Assembly: GCA_046757205.1 (NCBI GenBank)
Contig: JBHHXR010000003.1
Coordinates: 1-40,827 of the forward strand
DNA length: 40,827 bases
Reading direction: 5' to 3'
Source of the DNA: JBHHXR01 sp046757205
GTDB taxonomy: Bacteria; Pseudomonadota; Alphaproteobacteria; Rhodobacterales; Rhodobacteraceae
The notes beneath the pieces are model-generated. The model was not told the DNA's origin, ran no database searches, and saw only the letters and a list, made by a program, of their open reading frames with translations. Below, piece after piece: positions 8,465 through 16,681 of this stretch; position 1 is the stretch's first letter, and each line of letters begins with the position of its first letter. Made by a program: the position numbers and the translations under genes.

Positions 8465-8954
8465 GGTGGTGGAAGCGGTCGTCGAGGACGCCCGCTGGAA
8501 CGATGTCCAGATAGCCTCGCTGGCCGACAGGGCGGTGAAGGCGGCGCTGGCCGCGGCTGGACTGGAGCCGTCAGGCTACGCTGTCGCGCTGCTGGCCTGC
8601 GACGATGACCGCATTGCTTCGCTCAATACGGAATTCCGGCATGTGGAGGGGGCGACCAACGTTCTTTCCTGGCCGGCATTCCGGTTGTCGGCCGCCACAC
8701 CCGGGGGCCTTCCTTCGCCGCCGCCGCAATGCGGCCCGCAGGTCGGGCTGGGCGACATCGCCATCGCCTATGACACCTGCCTGCGCGAAGCCGGCGAGCG
8801 GAGCGTGCCGCTTGCTGATCATGCGTTCCACCTGATCGTTCACGGTTGTCTGCATCTTCTCGGTTACGATCATGCGCAGGACGCCGATGCCACAGTTATG
8901 GAAACATTGGAAGTCATTGCCCTTGCAACCGAAGGTATTCCGAACCCATATTAG
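8457..8954 (+). CDS. ybeY: Endoribonuclease YbeY (rRNA maturation factor)
   Basis: A 165-residue metalloprotein for 16S rRNA 3'-end maturation and ribosome quality control. The zinc motif H-x3-H-x5-H is HGCLHLLGYDH (His129, His133, His139). The family signature TNVLSWP precedes it (from residue 67), and GLGDIAIAYD lies near residue 100. A short proline/glycine insertion (TPGGLPSPPPQCGP, 81-94) sits between the two, where many homologues have a brief acidic loop. The start overlaps phoH by eight bases. corC follows after 38 bp. Confidence 0.96.
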   Translation: MAEVVEAVVEDARWNDVQIASLADRAVKAALAAAGLEPSGYAVALLACDDDRIASLNTEFRHVEGATNVLSWPAFRLSAATPGGLPSPPPQCGPQVGLGDIAIAYDTCLREAGERSVPLADHAFHLIVHGCLHLLGYDHAQDADATVMETLEVIALATEGIPNPY

Positions 8955-8992
8955 GAAGTAGCGTGGGCGCACGCGTATTACGGATAGGAGAA

Positions 8993-9907
8993 ATGGACGA
9001 CAATTCAGAGGGAACGGGCCGGCCGGAGAAAAGTTCGGCCGGCGAGGAATCGGACCCGCCGTCTCCTGAAAAGATCTCGTTCTTCGAACGGCTTTTCGGA
9101 TCAGAGCCCAAACCGGAACAGTCGAAGACACCCAGCACCGACGGTTTTCCCGGCGTGGCAAACGGCGCGCAGGAGATGCTGGTGAACCTGCGAAACATGC
9201 ACAATATGCGGGTCGAGGACGTGTACGTCCCGAAAGCGGACATCGTCGCGGTCCCGGAAGACGCCGATCTCGCGACCGTGGTCGATCTCTTCAGGAAGAG
9301 CGGGTTCACGCGGATACCGGTATACAGCGAGACGCTCGACAATCCGCTGGGCTTCGTGCACCTCAAGGACCTCGCGCTGCGCTACGGCTTCGGCGAATCG
9401 GACGGGAAGTTCGAACTGCGGCCGATCGTCAGGCCGGTTCTCTTCGCGCCCCCCTCGATGCCGATCGGTGCGCTGTTGCAGAAGATGCAGGGGATGCGGG
9501 TGCACATGGCGCTGGTCATCGACGAATATGGCGGCGTCGACGGATTGGTCACCATCGAGGATCTGCTGGAGCAAATCGTCGGCGAGATTGCCGACGAGCA
9601 CGACGCCGACGAGGCCGAGCCATGGGTGGAGGAAAGCCCGGGCGTCTATCTGGCCTTCGCGAAATCGCCGCTCGACGAGTTCGAGGCGATGGCCGGCGTC
9701 GACCTGCTTCCCGACGATCTCGACGAGGATGTCGAATCCCTCGGCGGACTGGTCTTCATGCTGTGCGGCCGCGTGCCGACGCGCGGTGAAATCATTCAGC
9801 ACCCGGACGGCCACGAATTCGAGGTGATCGACGCCGATCCCAGGCGCATCAAGCGGCTTCGCGTACGGATACACTCCCCGGCAGCGCTGGACCGTGCGGC
9901 GGAATAG
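8993..9907 (+). CDS. corC: CBS-domain CorC/HlyC-family protein
   Basis: A 304-residue cytoplasmic protein with a tandem CBS pair (about residues 65-185: RVEDVYVPKADIVAVPEDADL, FTRIPVYSETLDNPLGFVHLKDL, then MALVIDEYGGVDGLVTIEDLLEQIVGEI) and a C-terminal CorC_HlyC domain (EFEAMAGVDLLPDD ... GRVPTRGEII). Related proteins are linked to Mg/Co efflux, though no transmembrane DUF21 part is present here. The ATG at 8993 is chosen because it follows GGATAGGAG; an upstream extension would run into ybeY. It ends immediately before lnt, with the stop at 9907 and the lnt ATG at 9908. Confidence 0.93.
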   Translation: MDDNSEGTGRPEKSSAGEESDPPSPEKISFFERLFGSEPKPEQSKTPSTDGFPGVANGAQEMLVNLRNMHNMRVEDVYVPKADIVAVPEDADLATVVDLFRKSGFTRIPVYSETLDNPLGFVHLKDLALRYGFGESDGKFELRPIVRPVLFAPPSMPIGALLQKMQGMRVHMALVIDEYGGVDGLVTIEDLLEQIVGEIADEHDADEAEPWVEESPGVYLAFAKSPLDEFEAMAGVDLLPDDLDEDVESLGGLVFMLCGRVPTRGEIIQHPDGHEFEVIDADPRRIKRLRVRIHSPAALDRAAE

Positions 9908-11446
9908 ATGCCGTCCCGGCTGAGGCGCCTGCCGCGGGTTTGCGGCGGGCTGCGCGGCTGGCAGCGGTACGCCTGCGCCACCGCTGCGGGCGCGGCGACC
10001 GCACTGTCACAGGCGCCCTACTCGCTGCCGCTCTTCGTGTTCCTGGCATGGCCGGTCCTCGTCTGGCTCGTGAACGGCGCCGAAAGCGCGCGGGCGGGCG
10101 CCGTTGTCGGTCTGGCGGCGGGCTCGGGTTTCTTCCTGGTTTCGCTCAGCTGGATCGTCGAGCCGTTCATGGTGGATGCGGCGAGAGACGGCTGGATGGC
10201 GCCGTTCGCGATTGCCCTGCTGGCCTTCGGCCTCGCCCTTTTCTGGGCGGCGCCCTTCGCCCTGGCCCGACGCGTCTGGCCCGGCATCGGTTCCGGGCTG
10301 GTCATTCTGGCCGGCACCATGGCGCTGGGAGAGTACGCGCGCGCGCATCTGTTTACCGGGTTTCCCTGGTCCATGATCGCCTATGGATGGTCGGCGTCGC
10401 CGGTACTTCAGACGGTCAGCGTATTCGGCCCCTATGCGTTGGGTTTCCTGACGCTGTTTGCCGCCGGTCTGCCCGCCATGATGCGGCCGGTCCCCTTTCT
10501 GGCGGCCGTCGCGTTGCTCGGCGCGGGCTGGAGCTTTGGCATGCAGCGCCTTGCCCTCCCGGTGCCGGAGCGGCCCGACGGCTTCACGGTGAGAATTGTT
10601 CAGCCAAATGCGGAACAGCACCTCAAGTGGCGTTCCGACATGCAGCGGACGTTCTTCCGGAGACAGCTTGATCTCAGCGCGGCCGAGGGGCCGCGCGACG
10701 CAGTCATCTGGACGGAAGCGGCCGTGCCGTTTTTCCTTGAAGACCGGCCCGATCTGCGGCTGGCGATGGTCGCCGCGGCCCAAGCGCCGGTTATCGTCGG
10801 CGCCCGGCAAGTGGTTTGGCACGGCGAACAGAGGAACTGGTACAATGTGCTGTCACTGCTGAACGAGGAAGGCGAGATCGCCGCGACCTATCAAAAGTCG
10901 CACCTGGCGCCATTTGGCGAGTACATGCCTTTCCCGGCCCTGTTCCGGGGAACCGGGATAGAGGCGCTGGCGGCGCGGGCAACGGGCGGGTTCAGCGCCG
11001 GGCCGGGGCCGCATCTCGTACAGGATTCCGAGGTTCCGCCTTTCCTGCCGTTAATCTGTTACGAAGCGATCTTTCCACACGCGATTTTCGCCCCCGAGGG
11101 CCGCCCCGACTGGCTTGTGCTGGTCACGAATGACGCCTGGTTCGGAACCTTCTCGGGCCCCTACCAGCATCTCGCCCAGGCGCGCAGCCGGGCGATCGAG
11201 CAGGGACTGCCGATGGCGCGGGCGGCCAACACCGGCATTTCCGCTATGATCGACCCGTTGGGCCGCGTCACGGCGTCGCTCGGCCTCGGCGAGGCCGGCA
11301 AAGTCGATGCGGTTCTGCCGGCATCGCTGCCGCCGCCGCTCTATGCTAGGCTGGGGGATCCCCCGATTATCGCCCTGATCCTGCTGTGCGCGTTGTTGCC
11401 GGTAACGTCCCATTTGTTCGCCCGCCGGGGCGGGCGCGAAACCTGA
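9908..11446 (+). CDS. lnt: Apolipoprotein N-acyltransferase
   Basis: A 512-residue inner-membrane enzyme that adds the third acyl chain to the N-terminal Cys of lipoproteins. Several hydrophobic segments fill residues 20-215, followed by a nitrilase-like periplasmic domain. The catalytic triad fits E. coli Lnt in order and spacing: Glu270 in WTEAAVPF, Lys330 in YQKSHLAPFGEYMPF, and Cys384 in LICYEAIFP. NDAWFGTFSGPYQHLAQARSRAIE and ANTGISAMIDPLGRV are family hallmarks. A final hydrophobic helix (IIALILLCALLPV) precedes the basic C-terminus. It starts at the base after the corC stop. The short HTH gene often found between lnt and metK in this class is absent; only about 107 bp separate them. 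Confidence 0.96.
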   Translation: MPSRLRRLPRVCGGLRGWQRYACATAAGAATALSQAPYSLPLFVFLAWPVLVWLVNGAESARAGAVVGLAAGSGFFLVSLSWIVEPFMVDAARDGWMAPFAIALLAFGLALFWAAPFALARRVWPGIGSGLVILAGTMALGEYARAHLFTGFPWSMIAYGWSASPVLQTVSVFGPYALGFLTLFAAGLPAMMRPVPFLAAVALLGAGWSFGMQRLALPVPERPDGFTVRIVQPNAEQHLKWRSDMQRTFFRRQLDLSAAEGPRDAVIWTEAAVPFFLEDRPDLRLAMVAAAQAPVIVGARQVVWHGEQRNWYNVLSLLNEEGEIAATYQKSHLAPFGEYMPFPALFRGTGIEALAARATGGFSAGPGPHLVQDSEVPPFLPLICYEAIFPHAIFAPEGRPDWLVLVTNDAWFGTFSGPYQHLAQARSRAIEQGLPMARAANTGISAMIDPLGRVTASLGLGEAGKVDAVLPASLPPPLYARLGDPPIIALILLCALLPVTSHLFARRGGRET

Positions 11447-11517
11447 GCGCGTTTTGCAGGATTGACGCGACCTCGGCACATAAAGTACGCACCTGCATCG
11501 AGTTCTGTTTTCGCCTT

Positions 11518-11531
11518 GCCGGGTAACCGGC
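11518..11531 (+). promoter_or_regulatory. GNRA-loop hairpin in the metK leader
   Basis: GCCGG (11518-11522) pairs with CCGGC (11527-11531) around a GTAA loop, ten bases before the metK Shine-Dalgarno. The geometry is that of a stable GNRA tetraloop hairpin. No SAM-binding consensus was recognised around it, so any control role is unproven. Confidence 0.3.
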
Positions 11532-11541
11532 CTTGCCAAGC

Positions 11542-11547
11542 GAGGGG
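11542..11547 (+). promoter_or_regulatory. Shine-Dalgarno fixing the metK TTG start
   Basis: GAGGGG lies six bases before TTG at 11554. This favours TTG 11554 over the TTG at 11533, which has no comparable purine stretch. Confidence 0.6.
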
Positions 11548-11553
11548 CCTGTC

Positions 11554-12720
11554 TTGACGCGCAGAAATTATCTGTTCACCTCCGAATCGGTATCCGAGGG
11601 CCACCCGGACAAGGTCTGCGACCGGATTTCGGACGCCATCCTCGACGCTTTTCTGCGCGATGACCCCTATTCCCGCGTCGCCTGCGAGACATTCGCGACC
11701 ACCGATCGCATCATCATCGGCGGCGAGGTCCGCGGGCCGGAAAGCGTGATCCTGCGGGTCGAGGACATCGCCCGGGAATGCGTCCGCGACATCGGCTACG
11801 AGCAGAACGGGTTTCACTGGCGGACCGTCGATGTGCAGACCTATCTGCACGAGCAGTCCGCGCACATCGCCCAGGGCGTCGATGCCACGGACAACAAGGA
11901 CGAGGGCGCCGGCGATCAGGGCATCATGTTCGGCTACGCGGTGCGGGAAACGCCGGAGCTGATGCCGGCACCGATTCACTATGCCCACCGCATCCTGCGC
12001 CGCCTTGCGATAGCGCGGAAGAGCGGCGCGGAACCCAAGCTCGGGCCCGACGCAAAGTCCCAGATCACGCTTCGTTACGAGAACGGCAAGCCGGTTGCGG
12101 TGACCTCGCTGGTGCTGTCGACCCAGCACCTCGACGAGAGCATGGAATCCGACGATGTTCGCCAACTGATCACGCCCTATGTGCTCGAGGAACTGCCCGA
12201 CGGTTGGGTGACCGACGAAACCGAATGGCACGTGAACCCGACCGGCAAGTTCGTCATTGGCGGTCCGGACGGCGACGCCGGCCTCACCGGGCGCAAGATC
12301 ATCGTCGACACCTATGGCGGCGCGGCGCCGCACGGTGGCGGCGCGTTCTCGGGCAAAGACCCCACCAAGGTTGACCGCTCAGCTGCCTATGCAGCGCGTT
12401 ACCTTGCAAAGAACGTGGTGGCGGCAGGCCTGGCCGACCGCTGCGTCATCCAGCTTTCCTACGCCATCGGCGTGGCGCGCCCGCTGTCGATCTACGCCGA
12501 CACCTACGGAACCGGCAAGGTGCCGCCGGAAGCCATCGAAACGGCCATTGACCGCTCCATGGACCTGACGCCGCGCGGCATCCGCGAGCATCTCGGCCTC
12601 AACAAACCGATCTTTCAGCGCACGGCGGCTTACGGCCATTTCGGCCGCGCACCCGACGACGACGGCGGCTTCAGCTGGGAAAAGACCGATCTGGTCGATA
12701 CGCTGCTGGAACTGGTATAA
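11554..12720 (+). CDS. metK: S-adenosylmethionine synthetase
   Basis: A 388-residue cytoplasmic enzyme making SAM from ATP and methionine. It begins (as fMet) TRRNYLFTSESVSEGHPDK, with the ATP-site His in GHPDK. GAGDQGIMFGYA, GGPDGDAGLTGRK and YGGAAPHGGGAFSGKDPTKVDRS are the diagnostic loops. The C-terminus EKTDLVDTLLELV is typical. The start is TTG at 11554, set by GAGGGG six bases upstream; an in-frame TTG at 11533 would add seven residues. Sequence around GDAGLTGRKIIVDTYGG is fully conserved, so the enzyme should be active. queF follows after 19 bp and trmB after that. Confidence 0.97.
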   Translation: MTRRNYLFTSESVSEGHPDKVCDRISDAILDAFLRDDPYSRVACETFATTDRIIIGGEVRGPESVILRVEDIARECVRDIGYEQNGFHWRTVDVQTYLHEQSAHIAQGVDATDNKDEGAGDQGIMFGYAVRETPELMPAPIHYAHRILRRLAIARKSGAEPKLGPDAKSQITLRYENGKPVAVTSLVLSTQHLDESMESDDVRQLITPYVLEELPDGWVTDETEWHVNPTGKFVIGGPDGDAGLTGRKIIVDTYGGAAPHGGGAFSGKDPTKVDRSAAYAARYLAKNVVAAGLADRCVIQLSYAIGVARPLSIYADTYGTGKVPPEAIETAIDRSMDLTPRGIREHLGLNKPIFQRTAAYGHFGRAPDDDGGFSWEKTDLVDTLLELV

Positions 12721-12739
12721 CGCCGGCAGCGGCTATCCC

Positions 12740-13216
12740 ATGGGGCGTGAGGTGACGGAAACGGATGTCAGCGGCTTGTCGCAGCTTGGCCGAAAGGTCG
12801 ATCTGCTCGGCAGCCCCGACGAGGCAAGACCGGAGAAGGCCCCGGCCGGCCACGCCGGTACCGCCCGCGTGGTCCGCTTCACGGCGCCGGAATTCACTTC
12901 GATGTGCCCGATGACGGGCCATCCCGATCTTGCCCATATCGTGATCGATCATGGGCCGGGCGAATGGCTGGTGGAATCGAAGCCGCTCAAGCTCTACCTC
13001 AATTCCTTCCGCAATCACGGCGCGTTCCACGCGGATCGCATCATCGACATCGGCAAGCGGCTGGTCGAACTCCTCACCCCGGCCTGGCCGCGCATCGGCG
13101 GCTACCGGTATCCGCGCGGCGGCATTCCGATCGACGTGTTCCGGCAGACCGGCGCGCCGCCCGAGGGCGCGTGGATCCCCGACCAGGGGGCCGCCCCCTA
13201 TCGCGGGCGGGGCTGA
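12740..13216 (+). CDS. queF: NADPH-dependent 7-cyano-7-deazaguanine reductase QueF
   Basis: A 158-residue, single-domain (YkvM-type) enzyme reducing preQ0 to preQ1 in queuosine synthesis. The thioimide-forming Cys56 and general acid Asp63 lie in EFTSMCPMTGHPD. This corresponds to Cys55 and Asp62 of the Bacillus enzyme, with His in place of the commoner Gln before Pro-Asp. The NADPH-binding signature is ESKPLKLYLNSFRNHGAFH (from residue 79). It lies between metK and trmB, which are often neighbours without it, so it may have been inserted into that order. All three concern methyl donors or tRNA modification. Confidence 0.95.
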   Translation: MGREVTETDVSGLSQLGRKVDLLGSPDEARPEKAPAGHAGTARVVRFTAPEFTSMCPMTGHPDLAHIVIDHGPGEWLVESKPLKLYLNSFRNHGAFHADRIIDIGKRLVELLTPAWPRIGGYRYPRGGIPIDVFRQTGAPPEGAWIPDQGAAPYRGRG

Positions 13217-13244
13217 CGGCGGCAGGTCGGAGACCGGAGTAGGC

Positions 13245-13961
13245 ATGACGGAACCGAAGCCCGACGCGGCGCCCTGGCGGAATTTCTACGGCCGGCGTTT
13301 CGGCAAAAAGTTGCGGCCGCTGCAAAAGGAATACCTGGAGACCTATCTGCCGCGCATCGCCGTCGGCGGCGTCGGCTGGGACGAGAACCCGGCGCGCGCG
13401 AAGATCGACCTGGCGGATCTCTTCGGCGATGACCGCCCGGTCTGGCTGGAAATCGGTTTCGGGGCGGGCGAACACCTCCTGCATCAGGCGGAAGCCAACC
13501 CCGGCGTCGGCCTCATCGGCTGCGAGCCTTTCATCAACGGCGTTGCAGCACTGCTTCCGAGAATCGACCGGGCGGGCGTGAACAACATCCGTATCCACGC
13601 CGGCGATGCGCGTGATCTGCTGGATGTCTTGCCGGATGGCTCGATAACCCGCGCCTTCGTCCTGTACCCGGACCCCTGGCCGAAGACGCGGCACCACCGG
13701 CGGCGGTTCGTAAATCCCGAAAACATCGATCCGCTGGCGCGCGTCCTGAAACCGGGCGCGCGGTTTCATGTCGCGACCGATATCCCGGACTATGCGCGGC
13801 ACTCGCTGGAAGTCATGACCCGGCGCCCGGACTTCGAATGGTGCGCCGAGGGGCCCGGCGACTGGCGCCAACCGTGGCAGGACTGGTTTCGCACCCGGTA
13901 CGAGACCAAGGCACTGCGCGAGGGGCGCGTGCCGCACTACCTCACTTTCCGACGCCGCTGA
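13245..13961 (+). CDS. trmB: tRNA (guanine-N7-)-methyltransferase TrmB
   Basis: A 238-residue Rossmann-fold methyltransferase making m7G46 in tRNA with SAM. The N-terminal FYGRRFGKKLRPLQKEYL is the family opening. The SAM-binding motif is LEIGFGAGEHLLHQA (near residue 70), and the catalytic/substrate motif is FVLYPDPWPKTRHHRRRFV (near 145). The C-terminus has RTRYETKALREGRVPHYLTF. The ATG at 13245 (MTEPKPDA) is chosen because it follows GGAG by six bases; upstream sequence in the frame overlaps queF. Confidence 0.96.
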   Translation: MTEPKPDAAPWRNFYGRRFGKKLRPLQKEYLETYLPRIAVGGVGWDENPARAKIDLADLFGDDRPVWLEIGFGAGEHLLHQAEANPGVGLIGCEPFINGVAALLPRIDRAGVNNIRIHAGDARDLLDVLPDGSITRAFVLYPDPWPKTRHHRRRFVNPENIDPLARVLKPGARFHVATDIPDYARHSLEVMTRRPDFEWCAEGPGDWRQPWQDWFRTRYETKALREGRVPHYLTFRRR

Positions 13962-14040
13962 AATCCCCGGCCGCGGTGGTGGACCGCCTCCCGCCACTCC
14001 GCTATAGCTCTGCCGATCCTTTCCCCGGGGAGTAACGAAT

Positions 14041-15390
14041 ATGTCCAGTCATGGCCAGCCCGCGCCCATGTCGGCACGCCGCGGACCGCCGCTCAGAGGC
14101 GTGGCGGAAATTCCCGGAGACAAGTCCATTTCGCACCGCGCGCTGATCCTCGGCGCGCTGGCGGTCGGCGAGACCCGCATATCGGGGCTGCTGGAGGGGC
14201 AGGACGTGCTCGATACCGCCCGGGCGATGCAGGCCCTTGGCGCCGAGGTGCAGAGGCGCGGAGACGGCGAATGGTCGGTTCATGGCGTCGGCGTCGGCGG
14301 TTTCGCCGAGCCCGACAACGTCATCGACTGCGGCAATTCCGGCACCGGCGTCCGCCTGATCATGGGCAGCATGGCGACCACCGGCATCACCGCCACCTTT
14401 ACCGGCGACGCCAGCTTGCGCAGCCGGCCGATGGGCAGGATCACCGAGCCGCTGGCGCTTTTCGGTGCGCTGTCCGTTGGCCGCCGGGGCGGGCGGTTAC
14501 CGCTGACCCTGACCGGTGCGGCCGAGCCGGTTCCGGTGCGCTACACAACCCCGGTTCCCTCCGCACAAGTGAAGTCGGCCGTGCTGCTCGCCGGTCTGAA
14601 CGCGCCCGGTGAAACCGTTTTGACCGAGCGCGAGCCGACCCGTGATCACACGGAGCGCATGCTGAGCGGATTCGGTGCCGAAATCTCATCCGGGCAAACC
14701 GGCGACGGCTCTGTGATCACACTGCGCGGCGAACCGGAGCTCAAGCCGCAAACCCTTTCGGTTCCGCGCGATCCCTCGTCAGCGGCGTTTCCCGTCTGTG
14801 CGGCGCTGATGGTCGAAGGCGCCGACATCCTCGTGCCCGGCATCGGCCTCAACCCGACCCGCGCCGGCCTCTTCGAGACCCTGCAGGAGATGGGGGCGGA
14901 TATCGCCTTCGGGAACCGCCGAGACGAAGGAGGGGAGCCGGTTGCCGACATTCGCGTGCGTTTCAGCGCCCTTTCGGGCATCGAGGTGTCGCCCGAACGC
15001 GCCGCCAGCATGATCGACGAATACCCCGTGCTCGCCGCTCTTGCGGCCACCGCGGAGGGCCGTACCGTCATGCGCGGGATTCGCGAGCTTCGCGTCAAGG
15101 AGAGCGACCGGATCGACGCCATGGCGCGCGGGCTGGAGGCCTGCGGCGTGACGGTTGAGGAAGACGAAGACACGCTGATCGTGCACGGAAGAGGCGCCGG
15201 GGCGGTTCCCGGCGGCGCCACCTGCGCCACGCATCTCGACCACCGCATCGCCATGAGCTTCCTGTGTCTCGGGCTGGCCGCGCGCAAGCCGGTCAGGATC
15301 GACGACGCCGGCGCCATAGACACTTCTTTTCCCGGATTCGTGGACCTGATGACGGACCTGGGCGCGCAGTTGACGCGCGAGAATTTCTAG
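14041..15390 (+). CDS. aroA: 3-phosphoshikimate 1-carboxyvinyltransferase (EPSP synthase)
   Basis: A 449-residue shikimate-pathway enzyme joining PEP and shikimate-3-phosphate. The N-terminal PGDKSISHRALILG carries the phosphate-binding Lys. DCGNSGTGVRLIMG is the PEP-site loop, GDASLRSRPMGRI the substrate loop, and EYPVLAALAA and LRVKESDRIDAMARGLEACG complete the signature. Its overall sequence resembles class II enzymes such as that of Agrobacterium, but the PEP loop keeps Gly where the well-known Agrobacterium CP4 variant has Ala. The ATG at 14041 follows GGGGAG by eight bases. It heads the aroA-(membrane protein)-cmk-rpsA-sppA-ihfB run. Confidence 0.97.
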   Translation: MSSHGQPAPMSARRGPPLRGVAEIPGDKSISHRALILGALAVGETRISGLLEGQDVLDTARAMQALGAEVQRRGDGEWSVHGVGVGGFAEPDNVIDCGNSGTGVRLIMGSMATTGITATFTGDASLRSRPMGRITEPLALFGALSVGRRGGRLPLTLTGAAEPVPVRYTTPVPSAQVKSAVLLAGLNAPGETVLTEREPTRDHTERMLSGFGAEISSGQTGDGSVITLRGEPELKPQTLSVPRDPSSAAFPVCAALMVEGADILVPGIGLNPTRAGLFETLQEMGADIAFGNRRDEGGEPVADIRVRFSALSGIEVSPERAASMIDEYPVLAALAATAEGRTVMRGIRELRVKESDRIDAMARGLEACGVTVEEDEDTLIVHGRGAGAVPGGATCATHLDHRIAMSFLCLGLAARKPVRIDDAGAIDTSFPGFVDLMTDLGAQLTRENF

Positions 15391-15399
15391 GCGGAAACC

Positions 15400-15933
15400 A
15401 TGTCCGTTCGCTGGAAACTCTACTGGTTACTCGTCGCGGCGACGCTGGCCGTCTATTTCACCATGCTGCTGTGGTCGCTTCGGCGGATCGCCTCTGCCGC
15501 CGGCGGCCTTGCGCCGTTCGACTTGCGCCCCGGTGGATACGGATTTGAAGACGCGCGGGCATTCCTCGGCGCGCTCGACGCCGACACGGTGGCGTTCTAC
15601 CTCAACGTACAGCACCGGCTCGACCTGGTGTATCCGGCGATGCTGGCGGCCGTTCTCGGCGTCGCCGTGTTCCGCCTCTTGCCCGGGCCCCGCGCCCTGA
15701 AATTGGCGGCGGTGGCGGTTCCCGTCGTCGGTGCTGCCTGCGATTATCTGGAAAACGCGGCGGTCGCCGAACTGCTGCGCGCCGGGGCGGGAGATCTGAC
15801 GAGAGAGGCCGTCTCGGTGGCCGGCCGATGGACCGTTCTCAAGTCATCGGCGACCTCGCTGAGCATGCTTTTGCTTGCCGGGCTGCTCGTCTACCATGCA
15901 CTGCGGTACTGGCGGGGGCGCGGAACGGGCTGA
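15400..15933 (+). CDS. Four-helix integral membrane protein of unknown function
   Basis: A 177-residue protein with hydrophobic helices at about residues 7-27, 73-94, 101-117 and 147-168. Between the first two is a soluble stretch with a notable conserved-looking sequence, YGFEDARAFLGALD, then FYLNVQHRLDLVYP. A charged kink, CDYLENAAVAELLRAG, follows the third helix. The start is nine bases after the aroA stop, and its stop overlaps the cmk ATG (TGATG), so it belongs to the aroA-cmk operon. I recognise the layout as a recurring uncharacterised alphaproteobacterial membrane protein but know no function. Confidence 0.8.
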   Translation: MSVRWKLYWLLVAATLAVYFTMLLWSLRRIASAAGGLAPFDLRPGGYGFEDARAFLGALDADTVAFYLNVQHRLDLVYPAMLAAVLGVAVFRLLPGPRALKLAAVAVPVVGAACDYLENAAVAELLRAGAGDLTREAVSVAGRWTVLKSSATSLSMLLLAGLLVYHALRYWRGRGTG

Positions 15934-16574
15934 TGCAATTCACGGTCGCAATCGACGGCCCGGCTGCCTCGGGAAAGGGCACCATCGGACGCGCCGTCGC
16001 CGAGCGGTTCGGTTTTGCGCATCTCGATACCGGCCTGCTTTACCGGTCGGTCGGCAGGAAGGTGCGAAAGTTCACCGATGGCGCCGTTGACCCGCTGATC
16101 GCGGCGAACCTTGCCGCTCACCTCACGCGGGCGGATCTTGCGGCCGATGACCTGCGCAGCGCCGAGATCGGCCAGGCGGCAAGCCAGGTCGCGGCTATCC
16201 CCGAAGTACGTGCCGCGCTTATGAAATACCAGCAGGCCTTCGCCCGGCGCGAGGGTGGCGCGGTGCTTGACGGCCGCGATATCGGAACCGTCATCTGTCC
16301 GGACGCCGAAGTGAAACTCTATGTCACGGCTTCGGACGAGGAACGGGCGAGACGCCGCTGGCTGGAACTGCAGAAATCAGGGGCGGCGGTGAATTTCGAA
16401 GACGTCCTTGCGGACCTCCGTCGGAGGGACGCGCGTGATGCGGCGCGCAACCTCGCGCCGATGAAACCGGCCGAAGATGCGCACTTGCTCGACACCACGG
16501 AATTGTCTATAGACGCAGCCGTCGCCGAGGCGGTGGCGCTGATAAAAAGAAAACTCGGGCAGGGTCGGGACTAG
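15933..16574 (+). CDS. cmk: Cytidylate kinase
   Basis: A 213-residue P-loop NMP kinase phosphorylating CMP and dCMP. The P-loop is GPAASGKGTIG (residues 9-19). HLDTGLLYRSVGRKV is the CMP-binding segment, LDGRDIGTVICPDAEVKLYVTAS the core, and RRDARDAARNLAPMKPAEDAHLLDT the C-terminal signature. The ATG at 15933 overlaps the stop of the preceding membrane protein, so translation is coupled. cmk immediately before rpsA is a widespread order. The last codons lie inside the terminator hairpin at 16561-16584. Confidence 0.97.
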   Translation: MQFTVAIDGPAASGKGTIGRAVAERFGFAHLDTGLLYRSVGRKVRKFTDGAVDPLIAANLAAHLTRADLAADDLRSAEIGQAASQVAAIPEVRAALMKYQQAFARREGGAVLDGRDIGTVICPDAEVKLYVTASDEERARRRWLELQKSGAAVNFEDVLADLRRRDARDAARNLAPMKPAEDAHLLDTTELSIDAAVAEAVALIKRKLGQGRD

Positions 16575-16597
16575 CACCGGCCCTCGTTTGTTTTTTT
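16561..16597 (+). terminator. Intrinsic terminator overlapping the end of cmk
   Basis: AGGGTCGG (16561-16568) pairs over eight positions with CCGGCCCT (16577-16584), with one G-T wobble and an eight-base loop. The T-rich run TTTGTTTTTTT follows at 16587-16597. The cmk stop (16572-16574) is in the loop. The signal separates cmk from rpsA, or attenuates read-through into it; rpsA must then have its own promoter in 16598-16681 or depend on partial read-through. Confidence 0.75.
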
Positions 16598-16681
16598 CCT
16601 CGCCTCAGACCCGTGAAACCCAAAGACCGGCGGACCCAACCGCGCGGCCGGAAAAATGACTGAAAAGGAACTGAAACTCGC

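Noticed and set aside
11447..11553. SAM riboswitch upstream of metK
   Set aside because: The 107-bp leader lacks the conserved segments of the SAM/SAH or SAM-II classes as I recall them; only a short hairpin is present.
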